Below the pieces are notes generated by a model that searched no databases, was not told the origin of the DNA, and saw only the letters and a list, made by a program, of their open reading frames with translations. A program made the position numbers and the translations under genes. A stretch of 64,000 nucleotides of DNA, taken from assembly GCA_951813555.1 (NCBI GenBank), contig OX638344.1:3039076-3103075 (forward strand), in the 5' to 3' direction. Position 1 is the stretch's first letter. Each line of letters starts with the position of its first letter. Source of the DNA: an uncultured Acidimicrobiales bacterium. GTDB lineage: Bacteria > Actinomycetota > Acidimicrobiia > Acidimicrobiales > Bin134. Shown one piece after another: positions 16,913-25,203 of the stretch.

Positions 16913-17821
16913 TCATGCTACACCGCGTAGCCGTAGGCGCTCACGAGCCTCCGTCGGAGAAGCAATACTACGATGGACAGCTTCGGCCAGCATTCGGACC
17001 CGTTCGACCTGGTCCCGGTTAGCCTCAGCGAGGTGGCCCGGGCCGTCCCACAATGAGTCCTCGAGGCCCACGCGTGCATTGTCGCCCAGTGCGAGCGAAA
17101 GGGCGGCAACACGGATCTGAGCCGCACCTGCGCCGAGTACCGACCACTCGAAGTCGTCGCCGAAGAGCCGTTCAGCTGTGCGGCGTTGATGTATCACATC
17201 ATCAACATCGGCTCCCATCCCCCCGAGAATGCCGAACACGGACTGCACAAAGAACGGGGGCTCCACGAGGCCACGGTCGACGAAGTGGGCCAGATTGTAG
17301 AGGTGGGCGGTGTCGTAGCACTCGAACTCGAACCGGGTGCCTTGATCTCCGCAGGACTTGAGGATGCGCTCGATGTCCTCGAAGGAGTTCCGGAAGATCA
17401 AGGCCTTATTCCCTAGGTGGACGCGTTCCCAGTCATAGCGAAAGTCGGTGAAGCGCTCCAGCATGGGGTATAGGCCAAAATTCATAGTGCCCATGTTGAG
17501 CGAGGCGAGTTCGGGCGCGAGTTCCAATGCCGGGCGAATGCGCTCATCAATGGTCATGTGGGGACTGCCGCCAGTGGTGACGTTGATGACCACTTCACTC
17601 TCGCTCCTAATGTGATCTAGAAGCTCCCGGAACAGGCCGACATCCTGGACCGGGTGACCATCCTCAGGATCACGCACGTGGAGGTGTACGACCGCGGCGC
17701 CAGCCTCGGCAGCCCCGATGGCGGCAGTGGCGATCTCACCCGGTGTAACGGGCAGGTAGGGCGACATCGAGGGAGTGTGGATGGCGCCCGTTGGCGCGCA
17801 GGTGATGATTGCGGATCGCAT
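16913..17821 (-). CDS. Beta-keto acid cleavage enzyme (BKACE, DUF849; Kce-like)
   Basis: 302 residues. BKACE enzymes condense a beta-keto acid with acetyl-CoA and release acetoacetate plus a new CoA ester; the founding member acts on 3-keto-5-aminohexanoate in lysine fermentation. Features: ITCAPTGAIHTPSMSPYLPV at the start, zinc ligands H-x-H in VVHLHVRDPEDGHP, NVTTGGSPHMTIDERI, and the C-terminal ARVGLEDSLWDGPGHLAEAN with the conserved Glu. It is one base-overlapped with the histidine phosphatase gene upstream. The acetoacetate product has an obvious consumer in this array, acetoacetyl-CoA synthetase at 6983. Which keto acid is cleaved cannot be read here. Confidence 0.9.
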   Translation of the reverse strand: MRSAIITCAPTGAIHTPSMSPYLPVTPGEIATAAIGAAEAGAAVVHLHVRDPEDGHPVQDVGLFRELLDHIRSESEVVINVTTGGSPHMTIDERIRPALELAPELASLNMGTMNFGLYPMLERFTDFRYDWERVHLGNKALIFRNSFEDIERILKSCGDQGTRFEFECYDTAHLYNLAHFVDRGLVEPPFFVQSVFGILGGMGADVDDVIHQRRTAERLFGDDFEWSVLGAGAAQIRVAALSLALGDNARVGLEDSLWDGPGHLAEANRDQVERVRMLAEAVHRSIASPTEARERLRLRGVA

Positions 17822-18552
17822 CAGGTTTCCCCGAATCCGGGTCCCGGCTTTGACGTCGCCGGGATCTCCCCTGTGTCGGTTTCAAACAAAGAGAACGAGA
17901 TATCGCCGGTTCGGCCAGCGATAAGGGAGAAGCCATGGAGGAAAGGGGGCTCACGCGTGTAGACGTTTTGGAATCCAAGCCGAACGGCCCTGAGCACTGG
18001 CGAGTGGGTGATGGCCACGATGGTTGCTCCCGCCCGCCCGGCACCGTCGCCGAGGCTCCGGACGAACGACACGATCCGCCGCGCGACGGCGTGGGCGTCC
18101 TCTCCGGGCGGATTCGGATGTTTCAGCCAGTAGCCGACCCGCTCTTCGGCGCTGATCAGTTCGCCGAAGAACGGAGAACGGACCACGTCCTCGGCGCTGA
18201 CGCCTGGTGCCTGCCCGGCGATTGCCTTAGCCCCCTCCGCGATATTGACGCGATGTCCTCCAAGGTAGAGGTCGGGGTTTCGGAGAGCGAAGCTCACCGC
18301 GGGCTCAGGGAGTTCGGGGGAACCGGCCACGCCGCGATAACCGGCTGCGAACGCGGTTGCCGTGTCGAGGGTCCGTGCAGTCTCGCCGCTAAGCAGGCAC
18401 TCGATCTCAACGCCCCCTTCTGCAAACCAGCGACCAGCGGCCTCGGACTGGGCAACCCCGAGATCGGTGAGACCCACATCGCTGCGGTGGTGGGCGACTT
18501 GGCCGTGCCGAAGTAGAACCGCCTGCACAGCCCGGCCGCCTTCAGAGGTCAT
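17821..18552 (-). CDS. Histidine-phosphatase (phosphoglycerate-mutase-like) protein
   Basis: 243 residues from the ATG at 18552 (MTSEGGRAVQAVLLRHGQ); the longer open frame overlaps the gene before it and has no family similarity. The catalytic RHG is in VLLRHGQVAHHRSD, the second catalytic His in VAITHSPVLRAVRL, and the Arg pair in LLSGETARTLDTA. This superfamily dephosphorylates sugars, cofactors, proteins or acyl phosphates. It sits between a Tm-1-like protein and BKACE in a single direction, an uncommon companion for a catabolic operon. It may act on a phosphorylated intermediate or as a housekeeping phosphatase; the substrate is unknown. Confidence 0.85.
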   Translation of the reverse strand: MTSEGGRAVQAVLLRHGQVAHHRSDVGLTDLGVAQSEAAGRWFAEGGVEIECLLSGETARTLDTATAFAAGYRGVAGSPELPEPAVSFALRNPDLYLGGHRVNIAEGAKAIAGQAPGVSAEDVVRSPFFGELISAEERVGYWLKHPNPPGEDAHAVARRIVSFVRSLGDGAGRAGATIVAITHSPVLRAVRLGFQNVYTREPPFLHGFSLIAGRTGDISFSLFETDTGEIPATSKPGPGFGET

Positions 18553-18583
18553 CGCGGTCGCCCCATCCCATCGTGGCCAGCAC

Positions 18584-19831
18584 TCACTGGGCCTGCGCCT
18601 GCTTCCAGCGTTCCATGAACAAATCGAAGACCGCGTCGGCGAAGGGTTCGTCGTTGATGAGGTTTTCCATCTCGACAAGTTCAGTGGACGGATCGAGAGT
18701 TGAGCGAATGGCGTCGAACAGCGGCGTGATGTCCACCCCGTGCCATTGGCTGCCCTCCTTGAAGTAGTTATCGAGGCCCTGGAGGGGCAGGGCAACTGCT
18801 TTAGGCCCAATGCTTCGGTTCACGTGATCGGCCAGATATTCACCTAGTCGAGTCATCTCGTCGGGGGTCGCGAGCAGCGAGGTGATGTTGGGGTTGTGAA
18901 GAATGATGTTGCGCTCAGGGGTGTTGTACTTCTCGGGAATAGTCTCGGGCGCCGCAAAGTTGAAACACTCGATTGCGCCTGGAACCACCACGAGCGGAAT
19001 GCTGTTGCGAGTCGCGGCCGACATCCGCTCGATGTCGAGACAGAAGATGCCGTCATTCCAGGTGTTGAGCAATTCAGCCAGCGTGAAGTCGATGAGTCCG
19101 TCGATGATGCCCTCATCAATGAGGTGCTCCATGCCAGCACCCTCTCCAACGGCATGGAAGGTAACGACCTGGAATCCCTCGGCTTCGAGTTGTTCACGTA
19201 TCCGCATCACGCCAGGGGTTGTTACTCCGAACATCGAGATGGCGATCAGCGGCTCACCTTCGGTGGCCAACGCCTTAGTGGCCTCGTATCCCTGAGCCAT
19301 CCCCGCGATCGATCCTGCGGCATTGGACAGGACCAGCTTGGAGACGTTGTTGATACCGGCAATGTCGGTCACCGCGTTGGCCATGTGCATGTCGGAATGC
19401 CCGACATAGGGACGGACGTCGCCCGACGCCATGGTCGAGACCATGAGCTTTGGAAAGCCGAGCGGTAACGTCCGGAAGGCATCGGTGAGGAGGTAGGTGC
19501 CGCCGGACCCACCCAAGCCCATCACACCTTGAATTCGTCCGCTCGAAACGAGGTCGCCAAGCACGGTGGCGAGGCCCTCGCCCATGCTCTCAACTGCGGC
19601 GACGCGTCCTCCGGCGCCTTCGACGCCAGCACGGAAATCAGCGAGGTCGATCTCGGCCGCGCTGGCGACCTCGTCTGCGGAGATGTCGGGGGCGAAGTGC
19701 GGAGTTCCGAGAACCCCGCAGTCGATCACCAATACGTCGACGCCAGCTTCGATAAGGCGATCGCGCACGAACTCGTACTCAGCGCCTTTCGTGTCGAGGG
19801 TACCTGCGAGGCACACGGTGGTGTTCGGCAT
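18584..19831 (-). CDS. Tm-1-like ATP-binding domain protein (UPF0261)
   Basis: 415 residues, the full length of the stand-alone family. Markers: TTVCLAGTLDTKGAEYEFV at the start, VMGLGGSGGTYLLTDAFR, GFPKLMVSTMASGDVRPYVG, and DIAGINNVSKLVLSNAAG. The tomato Tm-1 homologue binds ATP and inhibits a viral replicase; bacterial members are uncharacterised and are often found in catabolic operons beside TIM-barrel phosphoenolpyruvate hydrolase-like proteins, which are absent here. A strong ribosome site (AAGGAGA) precedes the ATG. It lies between the molybdenum enzyme genes and the phosphatase/BKACE pair, so it may prime or rearrange the Mo-enzyme product; that is conjecture. Confidence 0.87.
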   Translation of the reverse strand: MPNTTVCLAGTLDTKGAEYEFVRDRLIEAGVDVLVIDCGVLGTPHFAPDISADEVASAAEIDLADFRAGVEGAGGRVAAVESMGEGLATVLGDLVSSGRIQGVMGLGGSGGTYLLTDAFRTLPLGFPKLMVSTMASGDVRPYVGHSDMHMANAVTDIAGINNVSKLVLSNAAGSIAGMAQGYEATKALATEGEPLIAISMFGVTTPGVMRIREQLEAEGFQVVTFHAVGEGAGMEHLIDEGIIDGLIDFTLAELLNTWNDGIFCLDIERMSAATRNSIPLVVVPGAIECFNFAAPETIPEKYNTPERNIILHNPNITSLLATPDEMTRLGEYLADHVNRSIGPKAVALPLQGLDNYFKEGSQWHGVDITPLFDAIRSTLDPSTELVEMENLINDEPFADAVFDLFMERWKQAQAQ

Positions 19832-19885
19832 TGGTCTGTCTCCTTTGTTGTTGTCAGTTTGTTCTGGCTGTGAGGTGTCGCACGA

Positions 19886-22201
19886 CTAATCCGGCGAGTC
19901 GCGGTTGGCGTCGCGGATAGTGCGCCAGACCCGTTCCGCGGTGATCGGGAGGTCGCGAACCGGTGTGCCGATCGCGTCGGCAACCGCCGCGCCCACGGCG
20001 CCTGCTGTGCAAAGCAGCGCTCCCTCGCTGATTCCCTTGCACCCGTAGGGACCAGGACCGTCGTGGTTCTCAATGGATGCAGTCTGCATGTCGAGCGCGA
20101 CGTCGTTGAAAGTCGGGATCCGGTAGTCGATCGCGCCCAGGTTGAGGATCTGGCCGTGGTCGTCGAACAGCATCTGCTCCATGAGGCTGTGACCCAATCC
20201 CATGATCGCGGCGCCTTCATCCTGAGAGACGACCTGTAATGGATTGATCTCTGTCCCTACATCGCCGACTGTCACGTGCTTGGTCAACAAGATCTCTCCC
20301 GTGGAGCTATCCACCTCGACTTCTATGGCCGTGGCGTTGAATTCGTAGAACGACGCGTCGCCACCGAGCGGGTGACCCTTAGTGCCCCATAGCCGGCTGG
20401 TTCCCTGGCCGACGAACTCACCTCGCAGCCCACCCAGCGCGGTCTGGGCTGCCTCGACCAGCGAGAAGGCCCCTGACGGCGTCACAAGTTGGCCGGGCAA
20501 GTGGGCAAGCTCCGACTGTATGGTCTCGGTGGCTTCGGCATAAAGCTCGAGAACTCGGCCGCGGATGTCTTCACACGCCGCGAGCACTGCGTTGCCCATG
20601 AACACGGTCGAACGACTCGCCGACGTCTGAAGATCGAATGGCACGGAGTTTGTGTCGCCGCTGATGATGGTGATCAGATCCAGATCGACGCCCAACTCGT
20701 CAGCCAGAATCTGCTTCCAGAGGGTCCTAGCCCCCTGCCCCATATCCGACGTGCCCGCATACGCGATCGCACTGCCGTCGTAGAGCAGGCGGACCAGGCT
20801 CTGGGACAGACCCGTTGTCGCTCCCGGCTTGATCCCGACGGAAATGCCTCGTCCGCGGCGGGATGGTGTCGGCTCGTGCCAGCCGATTAGCTCCGCCGCC
20901 TTCTCAAGGCTCTCATGCCAGCGGCCGTCTGCACGGGCCTCGTAGTCACCGCGGATGAAGGCCTCGTCGTGCTCTACGAGGTTGCGTCGGCGAATTTCAA
21001 GCGAGTCGAGCCCCAACGCGCGGGCCCCGGCATCGATCTGGGACTCGGTCGCCCATCCGACCTGGGGGGCACCGAACCCTCGGAAGGCGCAACTGGGAAC
21101 GGTGTTGGTCAGGACCGCACGTGCCCTGATCGAAACGCCGGGGATCCGATAAGGCCCGGCGCCCACATAGCTGCCCTTGGTCATGACCCGAGGAGCGACA
21201 TCGGCGTAGGCCCCGATCACAAAGTCGGCCTGCATCTCGTGAAAGGTCAGCTCGCCAGATTCTGTGAATCCGGTACGAGCGTGGATGCGACAACCCGATC
21301 GTCGCATCATCTGGAACGACTCTTCGAGGGAGAGAACGAGGCGGCAAGTGCGCCCCGTCTGAAGGGCGAGGAACGCCATCAGGGGCTCGTACCGCGGAGT
21401 CTGTTTTCCGCCGAAACCCCCGCCGGGATCTGGGGCGATAACACGAACTCGCGACAGCGGTATCGACCACACATCGGCGATGGTCCTCTGGAGGAGGTAG
21501 GGGTGTTGGACTGGGGAATGAACCTCCACGCCGCCGTCGTCGGTCGGTGCCGCGACCACTCCGCCGGGCTCGATTGGAAAGTGGGTGACCATCGGAAACG
21601 TGTACGTGTTCTCGACGATGGTGTGCGATTTCGCGCTTTCCGAGTCGACGTCGCCCCATGCGTAATCGGCTTGCTCAAGGACATTGGACGAGTTCAGGTC
21701 ATCGCCGGGACGCACCGATGGGTCCTGGACCAACCGGGCGTCGTCGGCAAGGGCCACGTCGAGCCCGTACACGCCAGTCAATTCGGTGTAATGGATTACG
21801 ACGGCGTCGGCCGCAGCGCGGGCCTCATCTGAGGTCTCGGCGACAACTGCAACGACAGGCTCTCCGTGGTAGTTGACCGTCTCGGTCGCGATCACCGGCC
21901 GGTCCTTGTGCGAGATCCCGAACCGCGCCACAGGCTGCGGAAGGTCATCGGCATGGATTACCGCGATGACTCCAGGCATCGCCGCCGCTGACGCGGTATC
22001 GATCTCATCGATTGCGGCGCATCCGACGGGGACCGTGGCGAACGCGACGTGCGCGGCATCGACGAACATGAGGTCGCTCAGGTATCGCTGAGCCCCGGTG
22101 ACCCGGTCGACCCCGCCGTAGCGGAGCACCGGTTGGCCGACCACTTGGTCGGTGCCGCTACTGGAATCCCGGAAGGAGGAGCCCTGGTCCTCGTCAGGCA
22201 T
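19886..22201 (-). CDS. Molybdenum hydroxylase large subunit 1 (xanthine-dehydrogenase type)
   Basis: 771 residues from the ATG at 22201 (MPDEDQGSSFRDSS), which overlaps the Fe-S subunit by eight bases. Domain order: aldehyde-oxidase/xanthine-dehydrogenase a/b hammerhead (about 25-140), then two MoCo-binding domains with PDPGGGFGGKQTP, MGQGARTLWKQILADELGVD and the catalytic Glu near the end in CKGISEGALL. Of the six large subunits in the window this is the most xanthine-dehydrogenase-like: its active-site loop is CAFRGFGAPQ, including the Arg that contacts purine substrates, and it has HFPIEPGG where the others have an E-T-R-G loop. It forms a complete enzyme with the Fe-S and FAD genes upstream. 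A purine-, pyrimidine- or pyridine-like ring is the likely substrate. Confidence 0.9.
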   Translation of the reverse strand: MPDEDQGSSFRDSSSGTDQVVGQPVLRYGGVDRVTGAQRYLSDLMFVDAAHVAFATVPVGCAAIDEIDTASAAAMPGVIAVIHADDLPQPVARFGISHKDRPVIATETVNYHGEPVVAVVAETSDEARAAADAVVIHYTELTGVYGLDVALADDARLVQDPSVRPGDDLNSSNVLEQADYAWGDVDSESAKSHTIVENTYTFPMVTHFPIEPGGVVAAPTDDGGVEVHSPVQHPYLLQRTIADVWSIPLSRVRVIAPDPGGGFGGKQTPRYEPLMAFLALQTGRTCRLVLSLEESFQMMRRSGCRIHARTGFTESGELTFHEMQADFVIGAYADVAPRVMTKGSYVGAGPYRIPGVSIRARAVLTNTVPSCAFRGFGAPQVGWATESQIDAGARALGLDSLEIRRRNLVEHDEAFIRGDYEARADGRWHESLEKAAELIGWHEPTPSRRGRGISVGIKPGATTGLSQSLVRLLYDGSAIAYAGTSDMGQGARTLWKQILADELGVDLDLITIISGDTNSVPFDLQTSASRSTVFMGNAVLAACEDIRGRVLELYAEATETIQSELAHLPGQLVTPSGAFSLVEAAQTALGGLRGEFVGQGTSRLWGTKGHPLGGDASFYEFNATAIEVEVDSSTGEILLTKHVTVGDVGTEINPLQVVSQDEGAAIMGLGHSLMEQMLFDDHGQILNLGAIDYRIPTFNDVALDMQTASIENHDGPGPYGCKGISEGALLCTAGAVGAAVADAIGTPVRDLPITAERVWRTIRDANRDSPD

Positions 22202-22703
22202 CGGTCCGCCTCCCGGCAGCCGCCACCTGGATCGCCTCGACGATCCGCTGGTAGCTGGCACATCGGCAGAGGTTTCCCGACATTACGTCTCGAATCTCCT
22301 CTCGGGAAGCGTCGGGATTCGTGCGCAGGAGCTGCTCGGCCGCCATAACCTGACCGGGGATGCAGACACCACATTGCACGGCCCCTGCGGTCAAGAACGC
22401 CGCCTGAAGGTCGGTGACGCCGTCCATGGAGAGTCCCTCGATTGTGTTGAGGGATCCGCCGTCGGCCTCGGCACCGAGCACCAAGCAGGAATTTACCAAT
22501 TCGCCGTCCAAGAGCACGGAGCAGGAACCGCATTCACCTTCAGCACAACAGCGTTTGGTGCCGAAGAGGCCCAAGTCATCTCGGAGCATGTCAAGCAGCG
22601 TCCGATGCGCTGGTACCGTGGCAAGAACGTGTTCGCCGTTCAGCTCCAGAGCTACAGCGACCTCACTTGTCGGGGGCAGAGGGGAAGCCGTCAAAACGAC
22701 CAC
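22194..22703 (-). CDS. Molybdenum hydroxylase Fe-S subunit 1 (2 x [2Fe-2S])
   Basis: 169 residues. Plant-ferredoxin-type cluster: FGTKRCCAEGECGSCSVLLD then LVNSCLVLG; second helical cluster: AVQCGVCIPGQVM and NLCRCASYQRIV. The last motif differs from the usual CRCTGY, and the first carries an extra Cys where Gly is normal (KRCC). Transfers electrons from the Mo centre to the FAD subunit. It starts 13 bases inside the end of the FAD gene and its end overlaps the large subunit, so all three subunits are translated in a coupled way. Alternative starts a few codons in (before VALELNGEH) are possible. Confidence 0.9.
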   Translation of the reverse strand: MVVLTASPLPPTSEVAVALELNGEHVLATVPAHRTLLDMLRDDLGLFGTKRCCAEGECGSCSVLLDGELVNSCLVLGAEADGGSLNTIEGLSMDGVTDLQAAFLTAGAVQCGVCIPGQVMAAEQLLRTNPDASREEIRDVMSGNLCRCASYQRIVEAIQVAAAGRRTDA

Positions 22704-23539
22704 CTTTCAGGAGCGGCCGCGGCGGCCTGGACGGCCCGGGTGGCGAGGACGCGAACCATCGCCTCGCGATAGTCGCGGGCGGCCCGGACGTCGGAGATCG
22801 GCGTTGCGATGGACACCAACGACTCGATTGCCCTCTCAACAGCGGCCGAATCAGCGAGATCGACGGGTGGGCTCGCATCAGTCAAGAGCGGCGTCGGTCC
22901 AACACACCCAAGCCCGAGAACGATGTTCCCGACCGCGTCGACGCCAGCCGCAACACTGACCGTTGCAAGGTCGACCCCCCGACGCCGGGTGAGGCGTTGA
23001 AACGCTGATCGATGTCCACGATCAGGAATCGGCACATCAATACGGATCACGATCTCGTCTGGGCCGCACCGGGTCTCTCCTGGCCCGACGAAGAATTCAG
23101 CCAATGGCATCGTCCGTTCGCCGCCGGGTCCGGTCATAGTCACCGCCGAGCCGTAGATGAGAAGTGCAGGGGCGGTGTCGGCCGCTGGTGAAGCGTTGCA
23201 AATGTTGCCAATGAGCGTCGCCCGGTTCCGGATTGCGACTGATCCGACGACTCGTGCCGCTGCGCCCAATGCCGGCAGGTGGCCTGCGACGAATGGGTCG
23301 TTTGAGATCGCGGCCATCCGGGCAGTCGGACCAAACCGCACCACGTCGTCGCCAACCTCGACCGCTGGCGGGAGGTCAGCGACCGACTTCAGGTCAACAA
23401 TGACGGTCGGGGCGAACGGATCCTTGCGAAGGTGGACGAGAAGGTCCGTACCACCGAGGAGGATTCGACCGTGACCCTCAGCACCAGCCATTACGGCGAG
23501 CGCCTCGCTCACCGTGCGAGGCCGGCAATAGGCTGCCAT
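22691..23539 (-). CDS. Molybdenum hydroxylase FAD subunit 1 (CoxM/XdhB type)
   Basis: 282 residues. FAD-binding PCMH fold with GRILLGGTDLLVHLRKD in the first half and the second flavin loop RNRATLIGNICNASPAAD about residue 110; C-terminal CO-dehydrogenase-flavoprotein domain from about 175 (GVDLATVSVAAGVD). Passes electrons from the Fe-S subunit to an acceptor. First gene of the leftward array; upstream lie a predicted promoter and operator 3, so the whole Mo-enzyme/BKACE block is probably under GntR control. It follows the order FAD, Fe-S, large subunit typical of bacterial xanthine dehydrogenase relatives. Confidence 0.9.
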   Translation of the reverse strand: MAAYCRPRTVSEALAVMAGAEGHGRILLGGTDLLVHLRKDPFAPTVIVDLKSVADLPPAVEVGDDVVRFGPTARMAAISNDPFVAGHLPALGAAARVVGSVAIRNRATLIGNICNASPAADTAPALLIYGSAVTMTGPGGERTMPLAEFFVGPGETRCGPDEIVIRIDVPIPDRGHRSAFQRLTRRRGVDLATVSVAAGVDAVGNIVLGLGCVGPTPLLTDASPPVDLADSAAVERAIESLVSIATPISDVRAARDYREAMVRVLATRAVQAAAAAPERWSF

Positions 23540-23580
23540 CGCAGGTACCCCCCTTGGCTCCCTGGTGTGATGGTGGGCAA

Positions 23581-23591
23581 TCGATAATCGG
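23581..23591. promoter_or_regulatory. Operator 3: TCGATAATCGG upstream of the Mo-enzyme/BKACE operon
   Basis: Ten of eleven bases match the TCGATAATCGA element of operators 1 and 2. It lies 42 bases before the FAD-subunit start and just downstream of a predicted -10 box, where a bound repressor would block initiation. Confidence 0.6.
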
Positions 23592-23593
23592 TC

Positions 23594-23621
23594 ATCCTAC
23601 ACAACATGGTTCAGTGGTCAA
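23594..23621 (-). promoter_or_regulatory. Predicted promoter of the Mo-enzyme/BKACE operon
   Basis: Minus strand: -35 TTGACC (23621-23616), a 16-base spacer, -10 TAGGAT (23599-23594). The -35 is identical to that of the importer promoter at 16193-16198, and both have TCAGTGG next to it on the plus strand. Confidence 0.5.
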
Positions 23622-23644
23622 GTGGGCTCTGACGTCTGATTCGC

Positions 23645-25174
23645 TTACCGCTCCCATAGCAGGGTGTCAGCCATGAATTGGCTCCAGGCAAACCAGAACG
23701 CCTGGTGACCCGTGATCTCGTCGCCGTCGGCGTCGATGGCGCGCACCCCGCCCCCGTCTAAGCGGAGCTCCACGCCGCTCAACTCCACCGCCTCGCCAGC
23801 TCGCAGCGCGGCAGCGGCAGCCTCCACTGGGAACGCCGCGGGGGTGCCGTCGTCCAGCACCACACCGAACACTTGATCTTGAACGCCGAGGCGTTCGTCC
23901 ACGTCGCCCACCGGGAAGATAGGCCCATGATCGTCGCGCCCGCCCAGTGGGTTGGAGGGGTACACCCGGCCCACCCCGCCGCCCTGGGCAACAATCGTGG
24001 TACCGGGATGCGCAGCTTTCCAGTCGCCCCAGGTGGTGGTGACCACCGTGGCCTGCGGCAGCACAACCCCTTGTTGGCGGAGCGGACCTGACACTGCACG
24101 CCCGGTGAATGTGTCGAACACCGACTTGGTCACCAGGTCGTACATCACCTTGTTCGACCGCGACAGCAAACCCGATGTCCGCAAGACGGGCATCTCGACC
24201 CCGTCAGGGACGTCGTCGGTGAAGTAGACCTGGGCGGAGCCGCACAGGGTGCAGTACGGCATGCCGATGCGGCGCCCCCCGAGCTCGTCGTTGACCATCT
24301 CGTGGATTTCCATGATGTGGCGGGGGTAGGCCCGGGCTTCGTCGCCGATCACCACCGCAAACACGATGCCGTCGTCGGGGTACCACGAGCCTCCCTCGGC
24401 TTCGGTCACACCCGGGTCGTCGAGGGCCGGGATACAGCCCAGCGGGCACGGCCGGGGGTCGCCAAAGTCGCGAGCGTCAATCAGCACCCCGCCCCAGCTC
24501 ACCAAGCGCCAATCGATGTCGGCGTCGGTGTCTTCGAAGAACGGTTGCCAATCCGGCTCGATCAGCGTGAACAGCCGGCCCTTGTAGTCGGCGTAGCCGT
24601 CGAAGGCAGGCAGGTCCCAGGCAATCAGGTGATCGGTCAACGATTGCCAGGGGCTCCTGAGGGCCACCGGATCGTCGGCCAGCACCGCGCCGGTCAGCGC
24701 TTCAAAGGCCGAGACCGCCCCGTTGAAGATGTCGCCGGGGCGAACGAACCTCAAGAGGTCAGACAAAATCCAGGCCAGCCGGGCATCTCCCGATTCTGCA
24801 AGCCTGGACACCTCTGCACCGTCGAGCCCGCCGGTGCGCAATTTGGACCAGATGAAATCGAGTTGGTCGGCGGCTGCCGGTGACAGCGGACCCGTGGGCA
24901 CCTGCGGTGCAGGAGGGAACTCGTAGCCCAGGAAGTTCCTCAGCTGCCCGGTCTCGCGTGGATCCATCAGCACCGCGGCGGTGACCGAAGGGGCTGGTGT
25001 GGTGGGGGTGACGATCGCTGCGCTCGGGGTAGAGGTGGGTTGGGTGCTGTCCTCGCCGGGCACCGCCGCTGTCGCGGCGGGCGAAGCTGGATCCGGGTCG
25101 GCGTTGTCGGCGCCCGCGCACCCTGCGGCAAGCACGGCGGCTCCCACCACCAGCGCTCCCAGGCGGACATGCAC
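23645..25174 (-). CDS. DUF3179-domain lipoprotein
   Basis: 509 residues. Signal peptide MHVRLGALVVGAAVLAAGC with lipobox AAGC (Cys19), then a Pro/Thr/Ser/Ala-rich linker to about residue 65. The C-terminal half carries the DUF3179 marks: DDGIVFAVVIGDEARAYP, MPYCTLCGSAQVYF (C-x2-C-G) and LVTKSVFDTFTGRAVSGPL. The function of this family is unknown; it is common in actinobacteria, cyanobacteria and haloarchaea as an exported protein. It sits between two molybdenum-enzyme operons in the same direction but with gaps of 29 and 105 bases and no coupling, so its presence among catabolic genes may be incidental. Confidence 0.87.
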   Translation of the reverse strand: MHVRLGALVVGAAVLAAGCAGADNADPDPASPAATAAVPGEDSTQPTSTPSAAIVTPTTPAPSVTAAVLMDPRETGQLRNFLGYEFPPAPQVPTGPLSPAAADQLDFIWSKLRTGGLDGAEVSRLAESGDARLAWILSDLLRFVRPGDIFNGAVSAFEALTGAVLADDPVALRSPWQSLTDHLIAWDLPAFDGYADYKGRLFTLIEPDWQPFFEDTDADIDWRLVSWGGVLIDARDFGDPRPCPLGCIPALDDPGVTEAEGGSWYPDDGIVFAVVIGDEARAYPRHIMEIHEMVNDELGGRRIGMPYCTLCGSAQVYFTDDVPDGVEMPVLRTSGLLSRSNKVMYDLVTKSVFDTFTGRAVSGPLRQQGVVLPQATVVTTTWGDWKAAHPGTTIVAQGGGVGRVYPSNPLGGRDDHGPIFPVGDVDERLGVQDQVFGVVLDDGTPAAFPVEAAAAALRAGEAVELSGVELRLDGGGVRAIDADGDEITGHQAFWFAWSQFMADTLLWER

Positions 25175-25203
25175 AGGGCCACACTAGGTAGCCCAGGTCA
25201 GAC

